From the NCBI RefSeq assembly GCF_016706325.1, contig NZ_JADJJX010000003.1, positions 1-64,000 on the forward strand: a DNA stretch of 64,000 nucleotides. The letters are read 5' to 3'. Positions 10,748-19,755 of the stretch are shown in pieces. Source of the DNA: Methanothrix sp. (lineage in GTDB: Archaea; Halobacteriota; Methanosarcinia; Methanotrichales; Methanotrichaceae). Numbering within the stretch: position 1 is the first letter of the stretch; each line of letters opens with the position of its first letter. Made by a program: the position numbers and the translations under genes. The notes below the pieces were generated by a model, which saw nothing but the letters and a program-made list of their open reading frames with translations, had not been told where the DNA came from and did no database searches.

Positions 10748-11178
10748 CTCGATTGAACGTCCCGGCCTGGATGAGTACTTTATGGAGATCGCCATAGTGG
10801 TGGCTGCGTTCCACCTGTCTTGCGCAACCAGGTGGGGGGCCTCCTTGTGAAGAACAAGAGGATCCTGACCACGGGTACAACGGCGCGCCTGCGGGTCTCG
10901 AGCACGGCGATGCAGTGGGCTGCGCCCGGAGAATGTTCAGAGCGGCACTCGCCACGAATTATGCCGGCGGTGCATGCCGAGCAGAACGCCATCATCCAGG
11001 CGGCGATGCCGGCATCTCCATCGAGGGAGCGACGCTGCACTGCACCCACCAGCCCTGCATCCTCTGCGCCAAGATGATGATCAAGTCCGGGTGGTGAGAA
11101 GGTGGTCTATCCTGCACTGCTATCCCGACCAGACGGCCTGATTTCCTAGGCAGGCGGAATTGAGGTGGTGAGGGTGAA
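10748..11178 (+). pseudogene. dCMP deaminase / ComEB family, frameshifted
   Basis: Remnant of a zinc deaminase converting dCMP to dUMP. Plus-strand pieces: RPGLDEYFMEIAIVVA, LRNQVGGLLVKNKRILTTG, then AVHAEQNAIIQAA carrying the HAE zinc and proton-shuttle motif, and TLHCTHQPCILCAKMM with the PCxxC zinc ligands. Between these parts a single missing base turns the expected ATGCACGGCATC into ATGCCGGCATC. The end near 11178 reads VVRVKG, typical of the family. Divergent from the lysS remnant, with about 110 bases between. Confidence 0.8.
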
Positions 11179-11179
11179 A

Positions 11180-12424
11180 GGATGGCCTTGGAGGCCGGGC
11201 CTGCAAGCCAAGCACGATAGAAATTATGAGGATCTGCTCTATTCTCCAGAGCCTACATCTTTCCTGAAAATGGCGATATTTCTTGAATCCTGCAAGAGAT
11301 TACCGTCGTGCAGATCCATCCACGGACGAACGAGCTGGTGCCGTCGCCAAGTCAAGAATTCTGAACCCTGCAGTTTAGTGATCTGCTTTAAACCCGGGCC
11401 TCGTGTAATCTAATATCAATGATCTTTGATTTGCAGTAGAGAGCAAGTCAACCAGTATTTGTGTTGCTACCCTTACTACTACTGCTTTTTTTGTCCATAT
11501 GCAGGGGCCATCATCCATTGTGCGGCATATTAATGCCAATTGAAGTTTTTTTCATCCGAAAATCGTGGATTCTAGGATTATAGAGCCCCTTGTATCCTTT
11601 GCTTGCTCGCGGTCCTGGCAAGAGGGATATTTCCCTTCAGGTGCCTCTTCAGACTCGAGGATCGTCTAGATTTGTATATTTTGCTTTTGAAAGCGCTAAG
11701 GGAGGCCTCTATGCAATCTAAGTTTCCATTGTACAGCCAAGATAAGTAATCCCCTCTAGTTCTCTTTGTCCTGGATCAAAACAAAGAGTAACGGAAAGCT
11801 CTCTCTATCAACCCTTGTAGAATAATAATTATTTGGAAGAGGAATTTCATAAAATCCATAGAGAATCCAACTTATTGGTAGATTCATCGGTAAAGACATG
11901 GTTTAGATCCGATGAACCTGCCCGAATAATGGCCGTCCATCCAGATGGCGTTCAGCTTTTCCCCGCATCAAAATGCCAGCGATAGCATAGAGGCGAAGAG
12001 AACACTCAAAAGTAGTTTGTCCATCCCTAGGAGAGAATTTTCCAAGATGAGAACAAGAAGATATTATGAGTGCCCTGATAATTTGCAGACGTCAAGCGAA
12101 ATTGATTCCGGAATTTGGCTATAGATCTGGCGCGTTAAAAGCTGTTTTTCTCTAGGGAGCTAAACTGGTGCTCTCCCCAATTGATGGTCTTCACTCCCGG
12201 ATACTTTGTCACCGCCCTGCATATTCGGATCCCAAGATGTTCCCCAGTCCGTCCAGTTCGTGGAACGGTGACGGAAACCGGAGTCTTTGCTTGAAGCAGT
12301 ACGACTCAATCGATTTCGGACACCCGGACTAGCCACGGTCAAATGCTAATGTTGAAGGATTGATCACTTCGATTCATCATTGAATAAACAATGAGGTATA
12401 GTCATTATATTCTGACCGAAAGGC
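11180..12424. other. Long non-coding stretch before the insertion sequence
   Basis: About 1.2 kb with no intact gene. Composition becomes AT-richer from about 11.4 kb. The only protein-like signal is a minus-strand signal peptide remnant at 12024. No tRNA or rRNA is visible. Confidence 0.6.
11560..12024 (-). pseudogene. Remnant of a secreted protein (signal peptide visible)
   Basis: Minus-strand ATG at 12024 gives MDKLLLSVLFASMLSLAF, a good signal peptide, immediately followed by a TGA and then CGEKLNAIWMDGH, a lipobox-like cysteine after the hydrophobic run. Downstream frames are closed by many stops. I read this as a decayed small lipoprotein or secreted protein gene of unknown function. 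Confidence 0.4.
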
Positions 12425-12425
12425 C

Positions 12426-13592
12426 GGTCGTGAATCTACAATCGGCTGTTATTTATATAACCTATTCCTATATGCCATGGGGTGTAGCAAAATGGGCAAA
12501 AGAGGTCCAAAGCCTCGATTCTTGGATGTAGCATGCCCGAATGAGCAGTGCAATCTATTTGGAATTGCTGGGAAAGGAAACGTCACTGTGTACGGAACTT
12601 ACAAGATAAGCTCCGGCAAGGTCAGGAAATATATTTGCCACACATGTGGTACCAGATTCTGTGATAGAACTAACACTGCATTCTATGACACAAGAACAAA
12701 CGAAGAAAAGATCAAGCTGGCTCTAAAATGGCCATGCGTGGAATGAGTGTCTTAGGAATAGCTGAGATCCTTGAGTCAAAACCATCTACTGTAAGCACTT
12801 GGATCTCGAAAGCAGCAAAGCATAGTGAAAAGTCAATGAAGTTGTCTTGAAGGATGTAGAGACCCCAAAGGTAGAGATGGACGAGGCATGGACTTTTGTG
12901 GGGAAAAACACTACCCAGAGAAGGTGAATACGAAGATAAAGGAACTTGGATCTGGATAAGCATGGCTGCAAATTGCAGGTTGGTGCTTACATGTTATCGG
13001 TGAGCGATCTCAGGAAAATGCAGATCAGCTCATTTCAAATACTGCCAAAAGACTCAGATCAATGCCGCTCTTTGTGACAGATGGATTAAGACTATATGCA
13101 GCAGCTCTTCGAAAGCAATATGGAAAACTACAGCCGTTCGCACCAACAGGCAAGCGAGGGCGACCTCGAAGTCCTAAATTAATCGTAGATGAACTATTAC
13201 AATATGCTCAAGTCATTAAAATGAGGGTCAACGGTAGACTAAAAAAAGTGGTCAAGAGAATCATATTTGGCAAAGATATAGACCACAAAATGATATCTAC
13301 CAGCTACATTGAACGGCAAAACCTGACATGCAGACAAGATAATAACCGCATATCAAGGAAAACCATAGGTTTCTCTAAGGAGACTGCAGAATTGAATAAC
13401 CAAATGACCCTATATTTCGCGCACTTCAACTACTGCCGAAAGCATCGTGCTCTAAAATATAGAAATGAGATGGGCATAACGAAGTTCAATAGTCCCGCGA
13501 AGCAAGCTGGCTTAATCGATCATGTCTGGAGCTTGCAGGAACTCTTGACTTTTCCATATTACAAAACTCAAACCCATTAGAGGCTCACGACC
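12426..13592 (+). mobile_element. IS1-like insertion sequence, inactivated
   Basis: The element is bounded by imperfect inverted repeats. The left end starts GGTCGTGAATCTACAAT at 12426. The right end, read inward from 13592, is GGTCGTGAGCCTCTAAT, about 13 of 17 matching with the first eight identical. Inside lie a zinc-ribbon/HTH frame and a DDE transposase broken by several frame changes. No target duplication is evident. It separates the frameshifted block (1-11 kb) from intact genes. Confidence 0.75.
12477..13580 (+). pseudogene. IS1-family transposase, multiple frameshifts
   Basis: The first frame (12477-12746) begins MGCSKMGKRGPKPRF and carries zinc ligands (CPNEQC and CHTC..RFC), as in InsA-type N-terminal domains. 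It is followed in other frames by an HTH segment (MSVLGIAEILESKPSTVSTW), then VEMDEAWTFVGKN, the first catalytic Asp of the DDE set. The last part (13062-13580) gives LFVTDGLRLYAAALRKQYG with the second Asp and ends around YFAHFNYCRKHRAL, typical of IS1-family C-termini. IS1 elements use one programmed frameshift. Here at least three changes are needed, so the element is probably dead. Confidence 0.8.
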
Positions 13593-13594
13593 AT

Positions 13595-13633
13595 AAATTC
13601 AAGCGATAGATAAATTCAAGCGATAGATAAATA
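13595..13633. repeat. Direct repeat beside the IS right end
   Basis: Two copies of the 17-base unit AAATTCAAGCGATAGAT lie head to tail just outside the right inverted repeat of the insertion sequence, followed by a partial third. They do not match the left flank, so they are not a target-site duplication. Confidence 0.7.
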
Positions 13634-13659
13634 AAAAAATATAAAGCTTTCAGTTCTAC

Positions 13660-14457
13660 CTAGCAGTCAATACCCTCGCAGGGTGGATGTATGTCCCTTT
13701 CGGGCACAGGATTCTCATGGAACTTGATGAGCTTCTCGGCCTCGAATGTTCCTGTGAACATCTCGTGGGCCTTTATGTCCTTGTAGAATATCCTATGCCA
13801 TGTGGCATCCGTTCCCCATGTACCATTGAAGCTGTTCTTGGTCTCAAGGCCGATCAGATGGGCTGGATCATAGATGCCGCTGGCAGAGGTCATGAGCTCT
13901 TCCACCTTATTTGTGTCTCTCCCAGCATCTTTGAGCTTGCTGATCAGATCCTCAGGGCTGGTGTTGCACTTGGGCTGGTATGGTGTGGTGGAGACGAAGA
14001 AAGCAGTCTCATCCTTCTCCATCTCATTCACTGAGAACATCTCCTGGACATCAGCACCGATGCCTCCGTAGAAGGCTTTGGAGTTCATATACTTGCCACC
14101 GGTCAAGGGGGTAGCACCCTGGTAAGTCATCTTTGTGGTCTCAAATAGATTGAAGGCCGACTTGTTGCCTCCATTGACCGAGGAGACATTCCTCTTAAGC
14201 TTCTCTGCATTCTGCGAGTAGGCATGCTCGGAGTCAAGCTCCAGATCACCGTCCCCGGCCATGGTGTTGTAATACTCCAGGGCTATCTTCTTATCGATTA
14301 TAGATGTACTGACATCGATTATTCCCGATCCAGAGACCTTCTGACTCTCACAAAACTGCTCATACTGCACAGGTGGTATCAGTGGCGGATTGGCGAGCAC
14401 TATGCTGCAACCAGCCATAAGGGCAATCGCCAATGCTACTATTACTACTCCCTTCAT
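13660..14457 (-). CDS. Secreted or lipid-anchored protein of unknown function
   Basis: Intact 265-residue protein. The N-terminus MKGVVIVALAIALMAGCSIV is a signal peptide with LMAGC, which resembles a lipobox (Cys17), so the mature protein may be lipid-anchored outside the cell. The rest is polar, with no recognisable catalytic motif. A few cysteines (a pair near the C-terminus, CEGIDC) may form a disulfide. I do not recognise a family with a known role. It is the first clean gene after the broken block. A TATA-like sequence lies at about 14545-14558. Confidence 0.75.
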   Translation of the reverse strand: MKGVVIVALAIALMAGCSIVLANPPLIPPVQYEQFCESQKVSGSGIIDVSTSIIDKKIALEYYNTMAGDGDLELDSEHAYSQNAEKLKRNVSSVNGGNKSAFNLFETTKMTYQGATPLTGGKYMNSKAFYGGIGADVQEMFSVNEMEKDETAFFVSTTPYQPKCNTSPEDLISKLKDAGRDTNKVEELMTSASGIYDPAHLIGLETKNSFNGTWGTDATWHRIFYKDIKAHEMFTGTFEAEKLIKFHENPVPERDIHPPCEGIDC

Positions 14458-14544
14458 ATCTTTTTTTCGCCCCCTATTCTTAAAGCTTTTAATTTGATTC
14501 TATTCAGCCAAATAAGTAATTTTGGCTCAAATGAGATATCTAAC

Positions 14545-14558
14545 TTTTATATTATATA
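14545..14558 (-). promoter_or_regulatory. Candidate TATA box for the secreted protein gene
   Basis: Read on the minus strand the sequence is TTTATATAATATAA, about 90 bases upstream of the ATG at 14457. This would leave an untranslated leader of roughly 60 bases. It is based on sequence likeness only. Confidence 0.4.
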
Positions 14559-14686
14559 AATTTAACCTTCAAACACTAAGGCTTTTCCAGCAAGCACTTG
14601 GTCCAGGGTGGATTGAGGATGATGTGCTCCGATCTCGCGGCACAGAATGTAATTCCTGTAAAAAATTGAATAAAATCATATCTAAT

Positions 14687-14695
14687 ATTTATATG
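14687..14695 (+). promoter_or_regulatory. Candidate TATA box for hef
   Basis: ATTTATATG lies about 60-68 bases before the hef start codon at 14755, inside a very AT-rich stretch. It would place transcription start near 14720. Confidence 0.4.
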
Positions 14696-14754
14696 TAACA
14701 TAATAATTAGCAATACAATAATATCTAATACAATGACATTGAATAAGGCTGCAT

Positions 14755-17022
14755 ATGTCCTCTTACCTGGAGCATCCGCTCATCAAGCCACAGACAGTGG
14801 AAAAGAGGCTCTTTCAACTGGATCTGGCCGCCAGTGCCCTCAAATCCTCTAGCTTGATTGTGGTCCCCACGGGCCTTGGCAAGACGGTGATTGCTCTTAT
14901 GGTTCTTCTCGCCCGGCTTAATAGAGGCCGGATCCTGTTCCTGGCCCCCACTAAACCCCTGGTAGAGCAGCATGCTGCCTTCCTGCGCCGGGTGCTGAAA
15001 GAGAGCGGAATGGTGGTCATGATGACAGGGGAGATGCCACCAGAGAAGAGGAAGGTCGCCTGGGAGGATGCGCGAATAGTGGTCTGCACCCCCCAGGTGA
15101 TAGAAAATGACCTGCTATCCCACAGAATCGGGCTTGAGGATGTCTCCCTGATAATATTCGATGAAGCTCACCGGGCAGTGGGAAACTATGCTTATGTCTA
15201 TATTGCAGAGCGCTATCTCCGCGAGGCCAAAGATCCACTGGTTCTGGGAATCACCGCCAGTCCGGGAAGCGAAAAGGAGAAGATCGCCGAGATCTGCGCC
15301 AACCTCTCCATAGAGAATATTCAGACCCGAACCGAGAGGGACTCGGATGTAGCCCCGTTTATTCACTCAAGAGAGATAGAATGGGTGAAGCTGACCGTCC
15401 CCAAGGAGCTTCTCGATATCAGAACAGCAATTGAGGAGGTGCTGCGAGATCGGATAGATGATCTCAACCGGCTGGGCATAAGCCCAGCAAAGATCGACCC
15501 CAGGGCCACTAAAAAGGAGCTCCTTGGCCTTCAGGCCATGCTGGTCTCCTCTGCCAGGAGGCAGGCCAACCAGGCCACCTTCAAGGGCATCTCCATCCTG
15601 GCCGAGATCCTCAAGCTCTATCATGCTGTGGAGCTGGCTGAGACCCAGGGCACAGAGGCGCTTTTGAAATATTTCCATAGGCTGCAGGGCGAGGCCACCT
15701 CAAGAAGTGGCTCGAAGGCCTCCCGGAGGATAATGGAGGACCCGAAATTCCGCCAGGCCATCCAGGCCCTTGAGCAGTTGAAGGTGGAGCATCCCAAGCC
15801 GGCCATGGTCAGGAGGATATTGAGAGAGCAGATCGAGGCCAAGCCCGAGTCCCGGATCATGGTCTTCACCAATTACCGGGATACAGCATCGGCCCTCCTC
15901 CGATCACTGAAAGGCGATCCGGTGATCAGAGCGGTCCGGTTCGTCGGGCAGTCCAGCCGGGCAGATGATGAGGGGCTCAGCCAGAAAAAGCAGACCGAGA
16001 TCTTGCAGAGGTTCAGGGCAGGAGAGTATAATGTCCTCATCGCCACCTCAGTAGGGGAGGAGGGGATCGATATTCCGGCCACAGATATGGTTCTATTCTA
16101 TGAGCCGGTTCCATCTGAGATTCGCAGCATTCAACGCAAAGGGAGGACGGGCAGGGCGAGGAGCGGAAGGGTAGTGGTCCTTATAGCCAAAGGCACCAGG
16201 GATGAGGCCTACTACTGGATATCCGACCGCAAGGAGAAGAGCATGAACAGGGAGATCCGCAGCCTGAGCGGTCAGGTCTCAGAGTCTCTATCGCGAGAGT
16301 TCTCCTCCCGCCAGCTGGAGGTCGCAGAAAAGCGCCCTGAGGAGCGCCTGGATAGCTGGGCGGAGGGGAAGAATGAGAGGAGAGAGGGCGGCAGGATATA
16401 TGTCGATCCCAGGGAGCGGGGAATGGCTAAGCTCCTGGAGAGCAGAGGGCTGGAGGTCATCTTGAAGAGTCTGGAGGTGGGTGATTATGTGATAAGCGAT
16501 CGGGTGGCGATCGAGCGCAAGACCGCCCAGGATTTTGTGGCCTCGATCATCGATCCGAAGAGAAACCTCTTCCGCCAGATAGCAGATCTATCCCGGAGCT
16601 ATGAGCGCCCGGTATTGATCCTGGAGGGAAGAGATCTGTACTCCCGCCAGGTGAGCCCAAGCTCCATTCAGGGTGCTCTGGCTTCAGTAGCAGTGGATTA
16701 TGGTGTGCCCATCATCCCCACAGAGGACCAGGAGGATACGGCATCGCTCATCCGTTTGCTCGCCTCTAGAGAGGGGAGAGAGGGGCGCGAGCCCAAGCTG
16801 CACGGCCATAAGACCGCCCGAACACTGAAAGAGCAGCAGGAATATCTCATATCCGCCATCCCCAGCGTGGGTCCATCGGTGGCAAAGAACCTCCTCCGTC
16901 ATTTTGGATCGATTGAGAGGGTGATTACTGCCAGCATGGAGGAGCTGCAAGAGGTGGATATGGTAGGGCCTAAGATCGCTGAGCGCATACGTGAGTTGGT
17001 TGGCGGAGAGTATAAAGGCTGA
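14755..17022 (+). CDS. hef: Hef: helicase-associated endonuclease for fork-structured DNA
   Basis: Archaeal XPF/FANCM-like enzyme of 755 residues that remodels and cuts stalled replication forks. The N-terminal superfamily 2 helicase has Walker A PTGLGKT (residues 38-44), a DEAH box in IIFDEAHRAVGNY (about 132-144), TASPGS, and a second RecA lobe ending GRTGRARSGR. The XPF nuclease follows, with GDYVI and the catalytic ERKTAQDF (about residue 586). The C-terminus carries tandem helix-hairpin-helix motifs (IPSVGPSVAKNLL and VDMVGPKIAERI). All parts of the family are present, so it should be active. It is transcribed alone; a short zinc-ribbon gene follows about 180 bases downstream. Confidence 0.95.
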   Translation: MSSYLEHPLIKPQTVEKRLFQLDLAASALKSSSLIVVPTGLGKTVIALMVLLARLNRGRILFLAPTKPLVEQHAAFLRRVLKESGMVVMMTGEMPPEKRKVAWEDARIVVCTPQVIENDLLSHRIGLEDVSLIIFDEAHRAVGNYAYVYIAERYLREAKDPLVLGITASPGSEKEKIAEICANLSIENIQTRTERDSDVAPFIHSREIEWVKLTVPKELLDIRTAIEEVLRDRIDDLNRLGISPAKIDPRATKKELLGLQAMLVSSARRQANQATFKGISILAEILKLYHAVELAETQGTEALLKYFHRLQGEATSRSGSKASRRIMEDPKFRQAIQALEQLKVEHPKPAMVRRILREQIEAKPESRIMVFTNYRDTASALLRSLKGDPVIRAVRFVGQSSRADDEGLSQKKQTEILQRFRAGEYNVLIATSVGEEGIDIPATDMVLFYEPVPSEIRSIQRKGRTGRARSGRVVVLIAKGTRDEAYYWISDRKEKSMNREIRSLSGQVSESLSREFSSRQLEVAEKRPEERLDSWAEGKNERREGGRIYVDPRERGMAKLLESRGLEVILKSLEVGDYVISDRVAIERKTAQDFVASIIDPKRNLFRQIADLSRSYERPVLILEGRDLYSRQVSPSSIQGALASVAVDYGVPIIPTEDQEDTASLIRLLASREGREGREPKLHGHKTARTLKEQQEYLISAIPSVGPSVAKNLLRHFGSIERVITASMEELQEVDMVGPKIAERIRELVGGEYKG

Positions 17023-17198
17023 GATAGTATTAAGGATGAGATGGGATTTATCCTCCCTCCAATTAACCAACAAGTATATAAGCAAACTGGACCTCCCTAC
17101 AGACGCTGCATAAGCGTCGCTTCAATTGAGTTTGATGGGATGTTTTGTAGTATGTAGGATCGATTCATCGAATCGATGCCAAAGGTAAGTGAGTATAA

Positions 17199-17384
17199 AT
17201 GGAAAGATACGGAAGCGGAAGCAGAGGCGGCTACAGCAGCGGCCCGAGAGAGATGCACGATGCCACTTGCGCAGAGTGCGGAAAGGCATGTCAGGTTCCC
17301 TTCAAGCCCGATGGCTCCAGGCCAGTATATTGCAGCGACTGCTACCAGAAGCATAGGCCAGCTAGACCACCCAGAAGATACTGA
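17199..17384 (+). CDS. Small zinc-ribbon protein (CxxC...CxxC)
   Basis: A 61-residue protein with a Gly/Ser/Arg-rich N-terminus (MERYGSGSRGGYSSG) followed by CAECGKACQVPFKP and YCSDCYQKHRP, giving two CxxC pairs for one zinc ion. Such short ribbons with the ECG..C.VPFKP core are common in methanogens and are thought to bind nucleic acid or protein; the function is not established. The glycine-arginine-rich start resembles RNA-binding RGG tails. A T-run follows about 45 bases after the stop. Confidence 0.75.
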   Translation: MERYGSGSRGGYSSGPREMHDATCAECGKACQVPFKPDGSRPVYCSDCYQKHRPARPPRRY

Positions 17385-17428
17385 ACTGGGTAATCATCCC
17401 TTTTTGGGAATGTTATAGAAGCGGGGCT

Positions 17429-17438
17429 GTTTTTTTTT
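17429..17438 (+). terminator. T-run terminator after the zinc-ribbon gene
   Basis: A run of about ten T follows GCGGGGCTG some 45 bases after the stop codon. Oligo-T on the coding strand is the usual archaeal termination signal. Confidence 0.55.
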
Positions 17439-17474
17439 AGACCCTGCAAGGCAAATTTTTTTAGTATATTTATT

Positions 17475-17607
17475 GTTTCACATCTATCATTTCACATCTA
17501 TCATTTCACATCTATCATTTCGCATCTATCATTTCGCATCTATCATTTCGCATCTAGCACGTTAAATCCATCATTTATATTCATCGATTTACATCTATCA
17601 TTTCGCA
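17475..17607. repeat. 14 bp tandem repeat (TTTCACATCTATCA)
   Basis: Three copies of TTTCACATCTATCA are followed by copies with TTTCGCATC, then a degenerate middle and a last pair near 17588-17605. It fills the spacer between two convergent genes and ends just before the stop codon of the beta-lactamase-fold gene. Confidence 0.9.
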
Positions 17608-17624
17608 CTTTTATTACAACTGTT

Positions 17625-18365
17625 TCAGATATGCAGTATCAAACCGTCCTTCGCCACGATTATATCCTGATAATCAACCACCGACGCTATTGCATCCATG
17701 CGCTCCTGCATGCTCTGGTATCGGCTGGCATCGAAATGGGTCAAGGCCAGCCTTTTGGCTCCTGCCCGCCGGGCGATATCGACTGCATCCTGGGGATTGA
17801 GGTGGGGCCAGGCTGGACTCGACTCTCCTGGCTTATGGGAGCACTCAGTTATCAGGAGGTCAGCCCCCTCTGCCAGATGAACTACACTCTCGCAGACGCC
17901 TGTATCTAGGCAGTAGGCGATGATCTTTCCATCCAGATCGAGGCGATATCCCAGGGTGGGAGAAGAATGGAGCAGAAACTCGCACTCCAGGGCAAAGGGC
18001 AGTTTGTAGGGACCAGGGAGAAGCTCGTTCACCTCTACAGGATAGGGAAGCTTCTGCAGAGGAACTGTAAACGGCTCGTTTATGATTGTATCCAGGATCG
18101 CCCTCGTCCCCTTCTGCCCGAATATCTTCAGCCCCTGGGCGAATCTGAACTTATTCAACACATGCAGCCCTCCTATATGGTCCAGATGAAAATGGCTCAA
18201 GAAGAGGTACACGGGCAGATCATCATGGATATGCTGGTCGATCTTGCTTATACCATTTCCCGCATCGAGAATTATGTGATATCTGTCCGAGTTGATCAGA
18301 GTACATACAGTATTGCCGGTATCGCTATCATACCAGCCATTAGTGCCAAGAAATATTATCTCCAT
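17625..18365 (-). CDS. MBL-fold metal-dependent hydrolase (RNase Z-like)
   Basis: A 246-residue metallo-beta-lactamase-fold protein. It starts MEIIFLGTNGWYDSDTGNTV and shows the metal-binding LSHFHLDHIGG (about residues 56-66). Later come YCLDTGVCE with the bridging Asp, LITECSH, and LALTHFD near the C-terminus with the last His. The layout matches RNase Z / phosphodiesterase-like proteins. The flexible arm that binds tRNA in true RNase Z is not evident, so the substrate is uncertain. It stands alone, bounded by tandem repeats on both sides. Confidence 0.85.
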   Translation of the reverse strand: MEIIFLGTNGWYDSDTGNTVCTLINSDRYHIILDAGNGISKIDQHIHDDLPVYLFLSHFHLDHIGGLHVLNKFRFAQGLKIFGQKGTRAILDTIINEPFTVPLQKLPYPVEVNELLPGPYKLPFALECEFLLHSSPTLGYRLDLDGKIIAYCLDTGVCESVVHLAEGADLLITECSHKPGESSPAWPHLNPQDAVDIARRAGAKRLALTHFDASRYQSMQERMDAIASVVDYQDIIVAKDGLILHI

Positions 18366-18450
18366 TGTATTTGCCTCAATTTGATAATGGATCGGAATTG
18401 CTTAATGCAGATATCTCTCCCCTTTGGAGACGGCCAACCATCCGGAGGTG

Positions 18451-18516
18451 GCTGATCATCCTGAGACAGCCAATCATCCTGAGACAGCCAATCATCCTGA
18501 GACTGCTAATCATCCG
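18451..18516. repeat. 18 bp tandem repeat (ATCATCCTGAGACAGCCA)
   Basis: Nearly four copies of ATCATCCTGAGACAGCCA, the last two diverging. It ends at the stop codon of the downstream minus-strand DUF504 gene, so it is the 3' flank of that gene and the 5' flank of the MBL gene. Confidence 0.9.
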
Positions 18517-18517
18517 G

Positions 18518-18778
18518 CTATTCAACAGGAGCCCCCTTCCTCCAGAGAGCTTCCTCTTGATAAAAGATGCCTCTTAAGCGGTGAATGGGTATGAACTTCG
18601 TCTCAAGGTCAGAGCTTATCTCTACGAAGCCCTGCTCGATCTTGATGATCTCCTCCCCAGAGAATGCTGATCTGTCGCCGGGAGCCCCTCGGTCCAGGTA
18701 CTCGACTCTGACTGCTGAGAGATCGTACTGGGGATCGTGGATGAGGCGGAGCAGGAGGGCATGGCTGGTTCTCATCAT
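18518..18778 (-). CDS. DUF504 / UPF0248 family protein
   Basis: An 86-residue protein (MMRTSHALLLRLIHDPQYD) with the family's core: VRVEYLDRGAPGD, then a strand pair and FIPIHRLRGIFYQEEALWRK. The RG.PGD and IP.HR signatures are those of the small archaeal UPF0248 family, sometimes found near RNA-processing genes; its role is unknown. The neighbouring MBL-fold gene is downstream on the same strand. Confidence 0.8.
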   Translation of the reverse strand: MMRTSHALLLRLIHDPQYDLSAVRVEYLDRGAPGDRSAFSGEEIIKIEQGFVEISSDLETKFIPIHRLRGIFYQEEALWRKGAPVE

Positions 18779-18846
18779 CGATCACAATCCGTTAGCGTTG
18801 CTCAATCCTGGCTCCAGATGCCTATACGCACTGCAATGCTCTTCTG

Positions 18847-19008
18847 TTAGCCCGTCCGCCAGGCACCATCCTTCAGATCGGGATGGGGCATCCTGCCCTC
18901 GAAGCCGCACATCTGGCAGCAGATCTTCACCGTCAATCCGTCTATGCTCTGGGCATTGGCCACATATCCGCACCTGGGGCAGTTGGTTAGAAAATGAGTT
19001 CCTGGCAT
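18847..19008 (-). CDS. Small two-CxxC zinc-ribbon protein
   Basis: A 53-residue protein with MPGTHFLTNCPRCGYVANAQ at the start and VKICCQMCGFEGRMPHPDL further on. The two CxxC pairs make a rubredoxin-like knuckle. I chose the ATG at 19008; a longer frame to 19086 would overlap the upstream gene and adds no family-like residues. Function unknown. Confidence 0.6.
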   Translation of the reverse strand: MPGTHFLTNCPRCGYVANAQSIDGLTVKICCQMCGFEGRMPHPDLKDGAWRTG

Positions 19009-19042
19009 TGCACCTCCTCTTCCATGCTGGCGTTCGAAGTTT

Positions 19043-19372
19043 TCATTCATCCTCCTCGCCACCGGCTTTGATGCCCGCCCCGGCAAGCTCCGCTGAAATC
19101 AGCTCGTTTAAGAGGCCGGCACGGGTCTGCTGAGCATAGTTCCACAGATCAGGCCCGCATTTGCCGCAGTCCTTGGAAGCCTCCTCCAGGATTCTGACCA
19201 GATCGAGCAGGGAGCGATACATCAAAGGAGCAGCATCCTGGAGCTTGTGCTCAAAGGGGCTCAGGATTCCAGATCTCAAGATCAGTCTGCAGTCCTCCTG
19301 TCTCCAGGCCATGCAGCCCTCTTGCAAGCATTGCCTGTCTACAAATGGGCAGGCTCTTTTATTGGCGGCCAA
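19043..19372 (-). CDS. Cysteine-rich hypothetical protein
   Basis: A 109-residue protein. The N-terminus has ACPFVDRQCLQEGCMAW, with three spaced cysteines as in small metal or disulfide knots, and a fourth cysteine in EDCRLIL. A predicted helical region then contains CGKCGPDLW. I do not recognise the family. It ends about 34 bases before the small zinc-ribbon gene on the same strand, so the two are probably co-transcribed. Confidence 0.6.
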   Translation of the reverse strand: MAANKRACPFVDRQCLQEGCMAWRQEDCRLILRSGILSPFEHKLQDAAPLMYRSLLDLVRILEEASKDCGKCGPDLWNYAQQTRAGLLNELISAELAGAGIKAGGEEDE

Positions 19373-19534
19373 TTGGAATCACCTCACCGGGGGATATTTT
19401 AATGGACTGAGATACGAATTCAGGGTGATGGCTCTATTTTGACTTTCAACAAGTTATCTCTTTCCCCGGCATCTCCAGCCGCCAGGCTGAGCAGGAAAGG
19501 TTAATAGCTCAGGAGCAGTGACTACCTCACATAT

Positions 19535-19623
19535 GGACTCGTAGGGTAGTGGACATCCTAGCGGGCTTCGGTGACTCTTGTCGAGGATACCCGCTGACCT
19601 GGGTTCGAGTCCCAGCGAGTCCG
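19535..19623 (+). tRNA. tRNA-Arg (UCG) with an intron after position 37
   Basis: Acceptor stem GGACTCG pairs with CGAGTCC, with discriminator G. The D arm follows TA; the T arm is CTGGG-TTCGAGT-CCCAG. The anticodon stem GCGGG/CCCGC encloses CTTCGG, then 17 extra bases (TGACTCTTGTCGAGGAT), then A. Removing these gives the loop CTTCGGA with anticodon UCG. Position 37/38 is the usual archaeal intron site. The exact splice positions were not verified by folding. Confidence 0.7.
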
Positions 19624-19755
19624 TCATCTCTTTTTTCCCTGTTGATGCTGGCGGGAAATATAAATTCCCGTACAGAAATATGTATCTGGATGAGGCCTCT
19701 GTCCTCTTCGAGAAAGGCAGGAGGAAGGGTGAGAAGAGATGGGATGGGGTGAGAA

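Noticed and set aside
17475..17607. CRISPR array from the 14-bp repeats
   Set aside because: Units are contiguous without spacers and too short.
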